Positions 32,575 through 41,461 of a DNA stretch of 64,000 nt are shown here, one piece after another. A model generated the notes under the pieces. It ran no database searches. It worked only from the letters and a program-made list of their open reading frames with translations, and had not been told where the DNA came from. The stretch spans positions 3,100,001-3,164,000 of the forward strand of contig NZ_CP014475.1 of the NCBI RefSeq assembly GCF_001583415.1, read 5' to 3'. How positions within the stretch are numbered: position 1 is the first letter of the stretch; each line of letters begins with the position of its first letter. The position numbers and the translations under genes were made by a program. Source of the DNA: Mycolicibacterium phlei. GTDB lineage: Bacteria > Actinomycetota > Actinomycetes > Mycobacteriales > Mycobacteriaceae.

Positions 32575-32988
32575 ATGACGATCCCGGCTCCCAAAGTGCA
32601 GCTGACTGACGACGAGTGGCGCAAGAAGCTGACCCCCGAGGAGTTCCACGTCCTGCGGCGGGCCGGCACCGAGCGCCCCTTCACCGGCGAGTACACCGAC
32701 ACCAAGACCGAGGGCATCTACGAGTGCCGGGCCTGCGGTGCCGAACTGTTCCGCAGCACCGAGAAGTTCGAATCGCACTGCGGCTGGCCGTCGTTCTACG
32801 ACCCGGCCGACTCCGACGCGGTGATCCTGCGCCCCGACGACTCGCTGGGGATGCACCGCGTCGAGGTGATCTGCGCCAACTGCCACAGCCACCTGGGCCA
32901 CGTCTTCGAAGGTGAGGGCTACCCCACCCCGACCGACAAGCGCTACTGCATCAACTCGATCTCGCTGCGCCTGAAGCCGACGTCCTGA
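32575..32988 (+). CDS. msrB: Methionine-R-sulfoxide reductase MsrB
   Basis: Repairs the R form of methionine sulfoxide in oxidised proteins. The 137-residue protein is complete: zinc ligands Cys51, Cys54, Cys100 and Cys103 (CRAC and CANC), the catalytic Cys125 in RYCINS, and Cys69 in SHCGWPSF as a possible resolving residue. I choose the ATG at 32575, with GGAG 5 nt before; a GTG three codons upstream is also in frame. Corresponds to Rv2674. Confidence 0.96.
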   Translation: MTIPAPKVQLTDDEWRKKLTPEEFHVLRRAGTERPFTGEYTDTKTEGIYECRACGAELFRSTEKFESHCGWPSFYDPADSDAVILRPDDSLGMHRVEVICANCHSHLGHVFEGEGYPTPTDKRYCINSISLRLKPTS

Positions 32989-33004
32989 CGCGCGGCGAAG
33001 GCCC

Positions 33005-33325
33005 CTACGCCGGGTAAACGGCGAACTCGGTGCCGCCCTCGACGGGTGAGGTGCACTGGAACAGCAACGGCGCCGTCTGGGCGGTCCCCGAGTAGCAGGT
33101 GAACGGCCCGATGACCTGGTACCTCTCACCGGCGGGGTCGTACTGCGCGGCGTAGTGCGAGGCGGTGACGCAGTCGATGTTGCCCGCGAGGATGTCGATC
33201 ACCCGACCGCCCACCGGGTCACACCGTTCGGCGTCGGCCTCCTGCGCCCATGCGACCGGGGCGCCCGTGAGCCCACCGACGGTCAGCGCCGCGGCGAGCA
33301 GTACCTGTGTTCTCACGCCCACCAT
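33005..33325 (-). CDS. Small exported protein, hypothetical
   Basis: A 106-residue secreted protein with a signal peptide (hydrophobic to about residue 24, cut near VAWAQ) and a mature part with four Cys (ERCDP, IDCVT, FTCYS and FQCTS), probably two disulfides. Central text ASHYAAQYDPAGERYQVIGPFTCYSG suggests a small extracytoplasmic fold. There is no known domain. The ATG at 33325 is used; a GTG two codons upstream is an alternative. It converges on msrB. Confidence 0.7.
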   Translation of the reverse strand: MVGVRTQVLLAAALTVGGLTGAPVAWAQEADAERCDPVGGRVIDILAGNIDCVTASHYAAQYDPAGERYQVIGPFTCYSGTAQTAPLLFQCTSPVEGGTEFAVYPA

Positions 33326-33358
33326 GATCACCCAGAACCGCCGGAAAACCCGGCAACC

Positions 33359-34054
33359 TCAGGGCAGACGTTCGATGAGTTGCTCGGGGCTGACCCGCGG
33401 ACCGGTGAAGAACGGCGTCTCCTCGCGCACGTGCCTGCGGGCGTCGGTGGCGCGCAGATCCCGCATCAGGTCCACGATGCGGTGCAGTTCGGGCGCCTCG
33501 AACGCCAGGATCCACTCGTAGTCGCCGAGCGCGAACGCCGGCACCGTGTTGGCCCGCACGTCCTTGTAGCCGCGCGCCGCCATGCCGTGCTCGGCGAGCA
33601 TCCGCTTACGCTCCTCGTCGGGCAGCAGGTACCACTCCAGCGACCGCACGAACGGATACACGCAGATGTAGTTGCCCGGCGCCTCACCGGCCAGGAACGC
33701 CGGGATGTGGCTCTTGTTGAACTCCGCCGGGCGATGCAGCGCGACGTTGCTCCACACCGGGGTGCTGACCCGGCCGAGCGTGGTGGTGCGCCGGAAGTCG
33801 GAGTAGGTGGCCTGCAGCGCCTCGACGGTGTCGGCGTGCGTCCAGATCATGAAGTCGGCGTCGGCGCGCATCCCGGCGATGTCGTAGAGGCCGCGGACGA
33901 CGACGCCGCGCTCCTCCTGCTGCTTGAGGAACGTCGCGGTCTCGTCGATGACCGCCGCGCGATCCTCCCCGAGTTCGCCCGGCCGCACCGAGAAGACCGA
34001 AAACATCAGGTAGCGGATCGTCGCGTTGAGCGCGTCGTAGTCGAGCTTGGCCAT
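33359..34054 (-). CDS. hemQ: Coproheme decarboxylase HemQ (ChdC)
   Basis: Converts coproheme III to haem b with peroxide, the last step of the coproporphyrin-dependent haem route of Gram-positive bacteria. The 231-residue protein belongs to the chlorite-dismutase-like family. The likely catalytic Tyr133 lies in [15 protein letters not shown], and the proximal His156 in [14 protein letters not shown]. It lies 4 bp downstream of hemY and in the same hemE-hemY-hemQ order as M. tuberculosis (Rv2676c). Confidence 0.94.
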   Translation of the reverse strand: MAKLDYDALNATIRYLMFSVFSVRPGELGEDRAAVIDETATFLKQQEERGVVVRGLYDIAGMRADADFMIWTHADTVEALQATYSDFRRTTTLGRVSTPVWSNVALHRPAEFNKSHIPAFLAGEAPGNYICVYPFVRSLEWYLLPDEERKRMLAEHGMAARGYKDVRANTVPAFALGDYEWILAFEAPELHRIVDLMRDLRATDARRHVREETPFFTGPRVSPEQLIERLP

Positions 34055-34058
34055 GCTC

Positions 34059-35420
34059 CTATCGTGCCACGCGGGCGGTGGCCAACTGCGCCGCCGCCCT
34101 CGTCGCCGACGCCACGCAGGCGGGCACCCCAATGCCGTCCAGGAACGCCCCGGCCACCGCGATGGTCGGCGGCAGCCCGGCCCGCAGCTCGGCCACCAGC
34201 GCGCCGTGGCCGGGACCGTACTGCGGCAGCGCGTCGATCCAGCGCTGGACCAGGTAGTCGACCGGCTCGGTGCGCACCCCGAACAGCGTCCCCAGGTCCT
34301 CGGCGCCCCAGGCGAGCAGCTCCTCGTCGCCGACGCTGCGCGCCAGGTTGTCGCCGAACCGGCCGAACGACAGACGCAGCAGTTCGACGTTGCCGCGCGG
34401 CCCCCACTTGCGCGACGTCAGCGTGGCCGCCTTGGCGTGCAGCCGCCGCTCCCCCGTCGCCACCAGCACCCCGGAGTTCGGCGGCAGCGGTGTGCCGCCG
34501 GGCAGCGCCAACGCCACCACGGCCACCGAGGCGACCGGGATCCGGCGCGCGGCGGCCGCCGTGCGCGGTGCGACGTCGGCGACGATGCGCGCCAGCACCG
34601 GCGCCGGCACCGCCAGCACCACCGCGTCGGCGCGGTGGTGGGCGCCCTCGTCGTCGACGATGGTCCAGCCGCGCGGCGACGCCGCCGCCACCTTCTCGAC
34701 GCCGACCTGGGCCCACCGCACGTCGGCCCGCCGGATCAGCTCGTCGAGCAGCACCTGATAGCCGCCGTCGACCGCGCCGAACACCGACCCGGTGACCGGC
34801 GGGCCCATCGCGGCGCGCACCGCCTCGGTCAGGCTGCGCGCCCCGCGGTCCAGCGCCGCGGCCACCGTCGGGAACCCCGAGCGCATCCCGATCGTGGCCG
34901 CCGAGCCCGCGTACACGCCGGTCAGCAGCGGTTCCACCGACCTGGTCACCACCTGCTCGCCGAACCGCTCCCCGACCAGCTCGGCCACCGACGGGTCGGC
35001 GCCGGGCCGCCAGGACAGCGGCCGGGCGGGTTCGTCGCGGATCCAGGCGAGGGTGGCGTCGTCGACCAGGCCGGCCAGCGACGACGCGTCGGCGGGCAGA
35101 CCCTGCAGCGTGCCCTGCGGCAGCGGGTGCAGCCGGTCCTGGCTGTAGATCAGCGGGCGGGTGCCGGTGGTGCCGACCTGCCGGTGCGCCAGCCCCAGTT
35201 CGGCCAGCAACGCCGGCATCTCGGGGCGGCGGGCGACGAACGCCTCCGCTCCGACGTCGACGTGCTGGCCGCCAAGCCGTTCGGTGCGCAGAATCCCGCC
35301 GAGCCGGTCGGCGGGGTCGAACACGGTGATCGACGCGTCCGGACCGGCCGCGACCCGCAGCCGGTAGGCGGCGACCAGACCCGAGATCCCGCCGCCGACA
35401 ACGCAATACGTCGCGCTCAC
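34059..35420 (-). CDS. hemY: Coproporphyrinogen/protoporphyrinogen III oxidase HemY
   Basis: FAD enzyme that oxidises coproporphyrinogen III to coproporphyrin III in this pathway. The 453-residue protein opens with the dinucleotide fold [18 protein letters not shown] and has the family's central and C-terminal parts, ending [22 protein letters not shown]. The start overlaps the hemE stop by 4 bp. Corresponds to Rv2677c. Confidence 0.94.
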   Translation of the reverse strand: MSATYCVVGGGISGLVAAYRLRVAAGPDASITVFDPADRLGGILRTERLGGQHVDVGAEAFVARRPEMPALLAELGLAHRQVGTTGTRPLIYSQDRLHPLPQGTLQGLPADASSLAGLVDDATLAWIRDEPARPLSWRPGADPSVAELVGERFGEQVVTRSVEPLLTGVYAGSAATIGMRSGFPTVAAALDRGARSLTEAVRAAMGPPVTGSVFGAVDGGYQVLLDELIRRADVRWAQVGVEKVAAASPRGWTIVDDEGAHHRADAVVLAVPAPVLARIVADVAPRTAAAARRIPVASVAVVALALPGGTPLPPNSGVLVATGERRLHAKAATLTSRKWGPRGNVELLRLSFGRFGDNLARSVGDEELLAWGAEDLGTLFGVRTEPVDYLVQRWIDALPQYGPGHGALVAELRAGLPPTIAVAGAFLDGIGVPACVASATRAAAQLATARVAR

Positions 35421-36481
35421 AGCGAATGCACCAGCTCCACCACCTTGGTGATCACATCGGGGTCGGTGGCAGGCAGCACACCGTGGCCGAGGTTGAACAC
35501 ATGTCCCGAGGCCCCGGCCTCCACCGCCCGGCGGCCGTCCTCGACGACCCTGCGCACCGCGCGCTCCACCACCGGCCAGCCGGCCAGCAACACCACCGGG
35601 TCGAGGTTGCCCTGCAGCGCGGTGCCCGGCAGCACGCGGGTGGCGGCGTCGGGCAGCGCGGTGCGCCAGTCCACCCCGACCATGGCGGGGGCGCCGTGCC
35701 CGGAGGCCGCCTCCGACATCGCGCCGAGCAGTTCGGCGGTGCCCACCCCGAAGTGGGTCATCGGCACGCCCGCGGCGGCCAGCGTGGCGAACACCCGGGT
35801 GCTGTGCGGCAGTACGTAGGTGCGGTAGTCGGCCAGCGACAGCGTCCCGGCCCAGGAGTCGAACACCTGGATGGCGTCGACCCCCGCCTCGACCTGGACC
35901 TGCAGGAACGCGATCGTGACGTCGGTCAGCGCGGTCATCAGCGCGTGCCAGGTCTCGGTGTCGCCGAGCATCATCGCCTTGGTGCGCTCGTGGTTGCGGC
36001 TCGGGCCGCCCTCCACCAGGTACGACGCCAGCGTGAACGGGGCGCCCGCGAAGCCGATCAGCGGCACGTCGCCCAGCTCGGAGACCAGCGCGCCGACGGC
36101 CTCGGCGACCGGGGCGACCTGCTGCGGCTCAAGGGGTTTGATCGTCGCGACGTCGGCGGCCGTGCGGATAGGGTGCTCGATGACCGGGCCCACGTCGGGC
36201 ACGATGTCCAGCGCGACCCCGGCGGCCCGCAGCGGCACGACGATGTCGGAGAACAGGATCGCCGCGTCGGTGTGGTGCCGCCGGATCGGCTGCAGGGTGA
36301 TCTCGGTGATCAGCTCGGCGTCGAAGCAGGCCTGCATCATCGTGTTCTGCGCGCGCAGCGCCCGGTACTCCGGCAGCGAGCGGCCGGCCTGGCGCATGAA
36401 CCACACCGGGACGCGGCTGGGTTTGCGGCCGCTGGCGGCAGCAAGATAGGGCGACTCGGGCAGTTCACGGCGCTTGTTCAT
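35417..36481 (-). CDS. hemE: Uroporphyrinogen decarboxylase
   Basis: Removes four acetate carboxyl groups from uroporphyrinogen III. The 354-residue TIM barrel has the two signatures [16 protein letters not shown] (about 22-37) and the later [17 protein letters not shown]. The ATG at 36481 ([15 protein letters not shown]) matches the family start; an in-frame ATG 6 codons upstream and an open extension to 36544 are possible, and neither has a clear ribosome site. First gene of hemE-hemY-hemQ. Confidence 0.93.
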   Translation of the reverse strand: MNKRRELPESPYLAAASGRKPSRVPVWFMRQAGRSLPEYRALRAQNTMMQACFDAELITEITLQPIRRHHTDAAILFSDIVVPLRAAGVALDIVPDVGPVIEHPIRTAADVATIKPLEPQQVAPVAEAVGALVSELGDVPLIGFAGAPFTLASYLVEGGPSRNHERTKAMMLGDTETWHALMTALTDVTIAFLQVQVEAGVDAIQVFDSWAGTLSLADYRTYVLPHSTRVFATLAAAGVPMTHFGVGTAELLGAMSEAASGHGAPAMVGVDWRTALPDAATRVLPGTALQGNLDPVVLLAGWPVVERAVRRVVEDGRRAVEAGASGHVFNLGHGVLPATDPDVITKVVELVHSL

Positions 36482-36601
36482 CGCTGTCAATGCTGCCATG
36501 CGCTGCGCGGACACCCCGCCGAGCCTCGGTGCAGGCGCTTGCACGCACTATTCGGCGCGCCACGCGCACAGACCTGCCGAAATCGGCTAGCGTCAATCGG
36601 C

Positions 36602-37183
36602 GTGACCACCGCCGAACCGGTCCAGTTCCGTGAAGCGGTGGCGGCGATGAATGCCACCACCGTGCGACCGGAGATCGAACTGGGCCCGATCCGCCCGCCC
36701 CAGCGGCTGGCGCCGTTCAGCTATGCGTTGGGCGCTGAGGTCCGTCATCCGGAGACGGCGATCGTGCCGGAACGCTCCGAAGGGGATGCGTTCGGCCGGC
36801 TGATCCTGCTCCACGACCCCGACGGCGCCGACGCGTGGGACGGCACGATGCGGCTCGTGGCCTACATCCAGGCCGACCTGGACTCCAGCGAAGCCGTCGA
36901 CCCGCTGCTGCCCGAGGTGGCGTGGAGTTGGCTCGTCGACGCGCTCGAGTCGCGGGCCGAACACGTCACCGCGCTGGGCGGCACCGTCACCGCCACCACG
37001 TCGGTGCGCTACGGCGACATCTCCGGGCCTCCGCGCGCCCACCAGCTGGAGCTGCGCGCCTCCTGGACGGCGACGTCGCTGGACCTGGGCCCGCATGTCG
37101 AGGCGTTCTGCGAGGTGCTCGAGCACGCCGCCGGCCTGCCGCCGCAGGGTGTCACCGACCTGAGCTCCCGCACCCGCGCCTGA
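36602..37183 (+). CDS. DUF3000 family protein (Rv2680-like)
   Basis: A 193-residue soluble actinobacterial protein. It has FREAVAAMNATTVRPEIELGPIRPPQRLAPFSYALGAEV (about 9-47) and RLILLHDPDGADAWDGTMRLVAYIQADLDSSEAVDPLLPEVAWSWL, the family's most conserved parts. The function is unknown. The GTG at 36602 has no Shine-Dalgarno sequence, so the mRNA may be leaderless. It is followed 1 bp later by the RNase D-like gene, and this pairing is conserved in M. tuberculosis (Rv2680-Rv2681). Confidence 0.85.
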   Translation: MTTAEPVQFREAVAAMNATTVRPEIELGPIRPPQRLAPFSYALGAEVRHPETAIVPERSEGDAFGRLILLHDPDGADAWDGTMRLVAYIQADLDSSEAVDPLLPEVAWSWLVDALESRAEHVTALGGTVTATTSVRYGDISGPPRAHQLELRASWTATSLDLGPHVEAFCEVLEHAAGLPPQGVTDLSSRTRA

Positions 37184-37184
37184 G

Positions 37185-38447
37185 ATGGTCGACGCAGAAC
37201 CAGCCGACTCCGACCAGGCGCAGACCTCCGAGCCGGAGCCGACCCCGCTGCTGGCCCCGCGCGACGGGATGCCGGCCCTGTCGGTCAGCGTCGACGAGAT
37301 CCGCCGGGCGGCCGAGTTGCTCGACTCCGGGCACGGCCCGTTCGCGGTCGACGCCGAGCGGGCCTCGGGGTTCCGCTACTCCAACCGCGCCTACCTGATG
37401 CAGATCCGCCGGGAGGGTGCGGGCACCGTGCTGATCGACCCGGTCAGCCACGGCGGCGACCCGGTGCGGGTGCTGGGCCCGGTTGCCGAGGTGCTGCGCA
37501 CCGACGAGTGGATCCTGCACGCCGCCGACCAGGACCTGCCGTGCCTGGCCGAGCTCGGGATGCGGCCGACCCGCCTGTATGACACCGAGTTGGCGGGCCG
37601 GCTGGCCGGCTACGAGAAGGTCAATCTCGCCGCGATGGTGCAGCGGCTGCTGGGTCTGCAGCTGATGAAGGGGCACGGCGCGGCGGACTGGTCGAAACGG
37701 CCGCTGCCCGACGAGTGGCTCAACTACGCCGCACTCGACGTCGAGGTGCTCATCGACCTGCGCCACGCGGTCGCCGCGGTGCTCGAGGAGCAGGGCAAGA
37801 GCGCGTGGGCCGCCGAGGAGTTCGAGCATCTGCGCACCTTCGAGCCGACGCCGACGCGGCGGGACCGCTGGCGCCGCACCTCCGGTATCCACAAGGTCCG
37901 CAACCAGCGCGCGCTGGCGGCGGTGCGCGAGCTGTGGATCACCCGCGACCAGATCGCACAGCGCCGCGACATCGCGCCGGGCCGGATCCTGCCCGACTCG
38001 GCGATCATCCAGGCCGCCACCGCCGACCCCGACACCGTCGAGAGGCTGACCGCGCTGCCGGTGTTCGGCGGCTCCCGCCAGCGCCGCAGCGCGCAGGTGT
38101 GGCTCGACGCGCTGGCCCGGGCCCGCGCCACCAAGGACCCGCCCACACCGCAGGAACCGTCCAACGGTCCACCGCCGGCGTCGCGGTGGGCGCGGCGCAA
38201 ACCCGAGGCCGCGGCCCGGCTGGAGGCTGCTCGCGCCGCGTTGGCCCAAGTGGCGCAACGAGTTTCGATACCGGCAGAGAATCTCGTCGCCCCTGAGGCG
38301 ATCCGCAGGCTGTGCTGGGACTGGGAGGCGCCCGCCGATCCGGCCGACACCGCCGCCGTCGTCGACGCGGTGCTGCGCGAGGCCAAGGTGCGGCCGTGGC
38401 AGCGCGCGCTGACCGTCGACGCGCTCGCCGACGCCCTGCGCGGCTAG
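37185..38447 (+). CDS. rnd: RNase D-like 3'-5' exonuclease with HRDC domain
   Basis: A 420-residue protein. A DEDD exonuclease domain covers about 35-215, with FAVDAERASGFRY (Asp-x-Glu), a middle Asp in HAADQDLPCL and the last Asp in NYAALDVEVLIDL. An HRDC domain follows (about 235-310, including RDRWRRTSGIHKVRNQRALAAVRELW), then a C-terminal extension. It is expected to trim structured RNA 3' ends. Its stop overlaps the convergent amidohydrolase stop by 4 bp. Confidence 0.9.
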   Translation: MVDAEPADSDQAQTSEPEPTPLLAPRDGMPALSVSVDEIRRAAELLDSGHGPFAVDAERASGFRYSNRAYLMQIRREGAGTVLIDPVSHGGDPVRVLGPVAEVLRTDEWILHAADQDLPCLAELGMRPTRLYDTELAGRLAGYEKVNLAAMVQRLLGLQLMKGHGAADWSKRPLPDEWLNYAALDVEVLIDLRHAVAAVLEEQGKSAWAAEEFEHLRTFEPTPTRRDRWRRTSGIHKVRNQRALAAVRELWITRDQIAQRRDIAPGRILPDSAIIQAATADPDTVERLTALPVFGGSRQRRSAQVWLDALARARATKDPPTPQEPSNGPPPASRWARRKPEAAARLEAARAALAQVAQRVSIPAENLVAPEAIRRLCWDWEAPADPADTAAVVDAVLREAKVRPWQRALTVDALADALRG

Positions 38448-40192
38448 CCTGTCAGGCTGCCGTGGGTGATGCGCCCGTTCATCACCGTCAGATCGACCGG
38501 GGTGGCCGCGATGTCGTGCGGATCGAGGTCGAACAGGTTGCGCCGCAGCACGATCAGGTCGGCGCACTTGCCGACCTCCAGCGAGCCGGCGATGTCGTCG
38601 AGCCGCAGTGCCCGGGCCGCGCCGAGCGTGGCGGCCCGCAGCGCCTGGTCCAGGTCGAGACGCTGGTCGGTGGGCTCGAGGACGTCGGCGTCCGGATGGC
38701 CGATGAGCTGGCGGGTCACCGCCACCTGGATCGCGTCGAGCGGTTTGTATGTCGAGAAGTAGCCCGCCGCAGGCCAATCCGTGCCGAACGCGACCGTGGC
38801 GCCGGTGTCCAGCAGCGCGCGCGGCCGGAAGAACTCCCGCTGCCGCTGCGGGCCGTAGCGCTGCAGGCTGATCTCCACGGTGCCCGGATCAGCGGAGAAC
38901 CAGTTGGCGGAGAACTGCGCGATCACCCCCAGTTGTGCGAAGCGGGGGACGTCGGCGCGGTCAATGGTGACCAGATGCGCGATGGTGTGGCGGCGGTCGC
39001 GGGGCGGGTTCGCCGCGATCGCGGCCTCGACGGCGTCCAGGGCGGTGCGGATGGTGCGGTCGCCGATGGCGTGGATGTGCACGTCGACCCCGGCGGCGTC
39101 GGCCTCGGTCACCAGTCGCCGCCAGTCCTCGGGTGAGAACGGCGAGCTGCCAACGTAATCCGGCCGGTCGGCGTAGGGCTCGAGCAGATGGGCGGTGTGG
39201 CCCTCGGCGGTGCCGTCGCCGAGGATCTTGAGCACCCCGCCGCGCACCAGGTCGGTCCGGTAGCGCTCGCGCAGCGCCACGGTGGCCGCCACCGCGGTGT
39301 CGACCGGCGGCGCCTTGACGATGTGCGAGGCCACCACCCGGAACGGCAGCAGCCCCTGCGCCTCCAGATCGGTGTAGACGCCCACGAGTTCGCCAGGGTC
39401 GTTCTCCCCCGGCGGCAGCCCGGCGTCGAACACGGCGGTGATGCCGGCCGCGGCGGCCTTGGGTGCCCACTGGGCGAGCAGCCGTGTCAGCACCGCCCGG
39501 GTCATCGGTTCGACGGCGTCGACGATGCCGAGGACGGCGGGCAGTTCCAGCACCCAGCCGGTGGGTTCACCGTCGTCGTCGCGGACGTAGAAGCTGAATC
39601 CCGGCACCGGGTCGGGTGTGTCGCGGGTGATGCCGGCCAGACGCAGCGCGGCGCTGTTGACCCACGCGCTGTGCGCGTCGATCGCGAACAGGATCGCCGG
39701 GCGGTCCGGGATGAGCTCGTCGAGTTCGGCGCGGGTGGGCCCCTGCGGGCCGAACATGTCGACCCGCCAACCGAATCCGCGCACCGGTCCGGTGGGGTGG
39801 GCGCGCACGTGCGCCGCGATCGCGGCGAGCGCGGCGTCGCGGTCGGCGACCTGCAGGTCCACCCCGGGTGTGAAGAACGCCCCGACGAGCGGGTGGATGT
39901 GCGCCTCGATGAAGCCCGGCAGCAGCATCCGGCCGTTCAGGTCCACGGTGTGGGCGCCGGGCCCGGCGGCCGCGGTGGCCTCGTCGTCGCCGCCGACGGC
40001 CACGATGCGGTTGCCGCGCACCGCGACCGCCTGTGCCCAAGGTTGGCGCGGGTTCATCGTGTAGACGGCCCCGCCGCGGAACACCACGGCGGGCGGCAGT
40101 TCCGGCAGCGGGGAGCTCCCCGGCGGCGCGGCGCCCGATCCGTCCGCGGTGTAGTCACCGAGCGCTGCGACCAGGGAGCAGTTCCTGCACAT
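38444..40192 (-). CDS. Amidohydrolase (YtcJ/amidohydrolase_3 type)
   Basis: A 582-residue metal-dependent hydrolase of unknown substrate. Metal and catalytic sites are visible: FIEAHIHPLVG (HxH, about 94-104), the VDVHIHAIGDRTIR block, HTIAHLVTID and GTDWPAAG. The C-terminal small domain has ADLIVLRRNLFDLDPHDIAA. The N-terminus MCRNCSLVAALGDYTADG includes a CxxC pair and precedes the first amidohydrolase strand. The ATG is at 40192, directly beside a 12-bp inverted repeat, so the gene is probably controlled by a repressor there. Confidence 0.87.
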   Translation of the reverse strand: MCRNCSLVAALGDYTADGSGAAPPGSSPLPELPPAVVFRGGAVYTMNPRQPWAQAVAVRGNRIVAVGGDDEATAAAGPGAHTVDLNGRMLLPGFIEAHIHPLVGAFFTPGVDLQVADRDAALAAIAAHVRAHPTGPVRGFGWRVDMFGPQGPTRAELDELIPDRPAILFAIDAHSAWVNSAALRLAGITRDTPDPVPGFSFYVRDDDGEPTGWVLELPAVLGIVDAVEPMTRAVLTRLLAQWAPKAAAAGITAVFDAGLPPGENDPGELVGVYTDLEAQGLLPFRVVASHIVKAPPVDTAVAATVALRERYRTDLVRGGVLKILGDGTAEGHTAHLLEPYADRPDYVGSSPFSPEDWRRLVTEADAAGVDVHIHAIGDRTIRTALDAVEAAIAANPPRDRRHTIAHLVTIDRADVPRFAQLGVIAQFSANWFSADPGTVEISLQRYGPQRQREFFRPRALLDTGATVAFGTDWPAAGYFSTYKPLDAIQVAVTRQLIGHPDADVLEPTDQRLDLDQALRAATLGAARALRLDDIAGSLEVGKCADLIVLRRNLFDLDPHDIAATPVDLTVMNGRITHGSLTG

Positions 40193-40225
40193 GGCCTAAT
40201 TATCGCGAACGTTGATAATTAGGCC
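40193..40225. promoter_or_regulatory. Long AT-core palindrome before amidohydrolase
   Basis: A perfect 12-bp inverted repeat, GGCCTAATTATC (40193-40204) and GATAATTAGGCC (40214-40225), with a 9-bp spacer. It lies between the upstream lipase stop (40237) and the ATG at 40192, touching the start codon. The AT-rich core is unusual for this genome. It could be an operator for a TetR- or MarR-type repressor or, less likely since no U run follows, a terminator. Confidence 0.7.
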
Positions 40226-40236
40226 GCCCTTTCGGG

Positions 40237-41427
40237 TCAGCTCAGCAGGCCCGCCAGGAACGGCGTCGAGTCCGGCAGCGACGCCAGCACCGTGCCACTG
40301 TGGTCCTCGTCGGGATAGACCTTCAGCGTGACGTCCTGACCGTGGGCGGTCAGCGCGTCGGCGAACCGCAGCGTCAACTCCGGCGGCACATCGCGGTCCA
40401 GCAGTCCGACGCCCAGGAAGATCGGCCGGTCATAGCCGTCGGCGGGGATGCCCATGTAGGCGTCGACCACCTCGGGGGATCCCGGGATCGACGTCAGCGG
40501 CGCGGTGAAGAACCCGGGCACCGTCATGTCGGTCAGCGTCGCCGACAGGTCGGCCAGGCAGAGGGTCTCGGCGCGGTCGGCCGCCGCCCGGCCCGCCGGG
40601 GTGAGGATCACGTCCAGGTCGAGTTCGGGGTGCGCCTCGCGCAGCGCGGCGACAATGTAGGCGGTGTAGGCGTTGGCCACCGGCCCCAGCGAGGCGGGCA
40701 CCTCCATCTCCGGGCCCGCCTTCTTGACCAGCGACTCGACGCCTGCGGGGGTGCCGGTCGCGACGACGCCCCGGTAGTCCAGACCGGTGCCGGCGCTGAA
40801 TTCCGTTGCCCAGCGCGCGGTTGCGACGGCCGCGGCGCCGCCCTGCGACTGGCCGACCACCGCCCACTTGGGCGACAACGGCAGATCCAGGCCGTGGGTG
40901 GCGATCACCGAGTCGACGACGCCCCGCGCGGTGGTGCGGCTGTTGAGGTAGCTCATCAGGCCCGGGGTGCCCAGGCCGGCGTAGTCGCTGCCGACGACGA
41001 CGTACCCCTGGTCCAGCCAGTGGCTCAGGTACTCGTTGTCACGCTCGGAGCGCGGCCGCGCCGACGGCGTGCAGTCGTCGCCGAGGCCGACCGTGCCGTG
41101 CGCCCAGGCGACGACGGGCCAACCGCCCGGCGGTGGAGCGCTTTTCGGGGTGAACACGACCGCGGTGCTGACCGCGGGCCGGTCGTGCTGGTCGACGGTC
41201 GAGTACAGGATGCGGAAGGCCTGGCCGGCGCCGGCCACCGACAGCGCCGGATCCAGCGGCACCGATTCGATCAGCGTGCCGGGCGCGCCGATCGGACCGC
41301 CGTAGTCGCGTGCGTCGAGTCCGGACCACTGCGGCGCCGCCGCGGTCGCCACCGCCGGCGCCGCCGTCAGCGCGAGCATGACCGTCCCGACCACAGCCAG
41401 AAAACGAAGTGCCGCAGCAAATCTCAT
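40237..41427 (-). CDS. Secreted lipase / alpha-beta hydrolase (LIP family)
   Basis: A 396-residue exported hydrolase. The signal peptide occupies about 1-30 (MRFAAALRFLAVVGTVMLALTAAPAVATA). The body resembles secretory lipases: VVAWAHGTVGLGDDC (oxyanion region), the nucleophile elbow VVGQSQGGAAA and late Asp and His sites in GLLDRDVPPE and YPDEDHSGT. It probably hydrolyses lipid esters outside the membrane. I use the ATG at 41427; a GTG two codons upstream is in frame. Confidence 0.88.
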   Translation of the reverse strand: MRFAAALRFLAVVGTVMLALTAAPAVATAAAPQWSGLDARDYGGPIGAPGTLIESVPLDPALSVAGAGQAFRILYSTVDQHDRPAVSTAVVFTPKSAPPPGGWPVVAWAHGTVGLGDDCTPSARPRSERDNEYLSHWLDQGYVVVGSDYAGLGTPGLMSYLNSRTTARGVVDSVIATHGLDLPLSPKWAVVGQSQGGAAAVATARWATEFSAGTGLDYRGVVATGTPAGVESLVKKAGPEMEVPASLGPVANAYTAYIVAALREAHPELDLDVILTPAGRAAADRAETLCLADLSATLTDMTVPGFFTAPLTSIPGSPEVVDAYMGIPADGYDRPIFLGVGLLDRDVPPELTLRFADALTAHGQDVTLKVYPDEDHSGTVLASLPDSTPFLAGLLS

Positions 41428-41461
41428 AGGCACAGCCTATAGCCCCGCGGCTCCCGTCGAA

